Shown one piece after another: positions 63,884 to 64,000 of a DNA stretch of 64,000 nucleotides; within the stretch, counting starts at the first letter, position 1; each line of letters opens with the position of its first letter. Position numbers and translations under genes: made by a program. Below the pieces are notes generated by a model. That model did not search any database. It saw nothing but the letters and a program-made list of their open reading frames with translations, and was not told the DNA's origin. The DNA comes from Clostridia bacterium (lineage in GTDB: Bacteria; Bacillota; Clostridia; Christensenellales; CAG-138). Where the stretch lies: assembly GCA_017429985.1 (NCBI GenBank), contig JAFRNW010000006.1:40905-104904 (forward strand), written 5' to 3'.

Positions 63884-64000
63884 ATGTTGTTCGTCTCAGT
63901 GCCGCGTAACGGCTCTCCGATGCCTGTCGTCTATCTGCCCCAGAACGGTCCGCATCTTTATTCGCTGATTCCGTTCGGAGACAGAAACATCGCGCAGGGG
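63884..64000 (+). CDS. Possible 5' end of a gene running off the window
   Basis: An open frame from ATG at 63884 (MLFVSVPRNGSPMPVVYLPQ) runs to the edge for 39 codons. Third positions are GC-rich like the neighbours, favouring coding. No Shine-Dalgarno is seen, and a later in-frame ATG (63920) is also possible. Not recognised. Confidence 0.35.
   Translation, partial: MLFVSVPRNGSPMPVVYLPQNGPHLYSLIPFGDRNIAQG

Overview
The window reads as chromosomal DNA of a Bacillota (Firmicutes) anaerobe, most likely a moderately high-GC member of class Clostridia. The signs are a complete S10-spc-alpha ribosomal protein cluster with zinc-binding S14, S4 and adenylate kinase, two CIRCE heat-shock operators, AddAB rather than RecBCD, strong Shine-Dalgarno sites, TTG/GTG starts, lipoprotein signal peptides, and a KOW-protein gene between map and infA. 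Genus cannot be decided from this sequence alone. No tRNA, rRNA, CRISPR array, insertion sequence or prophage is visible.

Layout. 1-9.3 kb: 3' end of an RMMBL-type metallo-beta-lactamase gene, a putP symporter divergent from a LysR regulator, an RluA-family pseudouridine synthase divergent from birA, htpG under a CIRCE element, and a leftward lipoprotein-murI pair. 9.4-25.2 kb: the leftward ribosomal superoperon rpsJ to rplQ, with secY, adk, map, infA, rpmJ and rpoA. It is preceded by a consensus-like promoter with phased A-tracts and a structured leader. An additional hairpin sits just ahead of rpsM. 25.3-30.6 kb: two ABC exporters, a deoxyinosine glycosylase with an Smr protein, and a CIRCE-associated hsp20. 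30.9-33.3 kb: a three-gene operon encoding a MotA/TolQ/ZorA-like channel, a MotB/OmpA-like stator and a lipoprotein. 33.3-39.0 kb: a leftward operon prmA-rsmE-mtaB-hinT-cobT-cobU-(cobU-like) that joins RNA/protein modification to lower-ligand steps of cobalamin assembly. CobT is fused to a cysteine-rich domain. 39.1-48.1 kb: rightward holA, a Dabb protein, uvrB, uvrA, a YdcF protein, two DUF975 paralogues and a small unknown. 48.2-51.5 kb: leftward YitT, an M29 aminopeptidase and a PAS-cyclase-PilZ-like protein. 51.7-64 kb: a Suv3-like helicase, thpR, addB, addA, uppP, a GH13 glycosidase and a DUF1858 protein.

How it works together. Most of the window is housekeeping: translation machinery, DNA repair (UvrAB, AddAB, deoxyinosine glycosylase, Smr), chaperones and cell-wall precursors (MurI, UppP). 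The accessory points most worth attention are the orphan ion-motor-like operon at 30.9-33.3 kb, a class III nucleotide cyclase whose purine-selecting positions look guanine-type, a bacterial Suv3-type helicase, the CobT fusion with a duplicated degenerate CobU, and several genes (birA, prmA, holA, an ABC exporter) whose -10 boxes lie 6-8 nt before the start codon, as expected for leaderless mRNAs. All promoter, operator and RNA-structure calls are by eye and have not been computed or tested.
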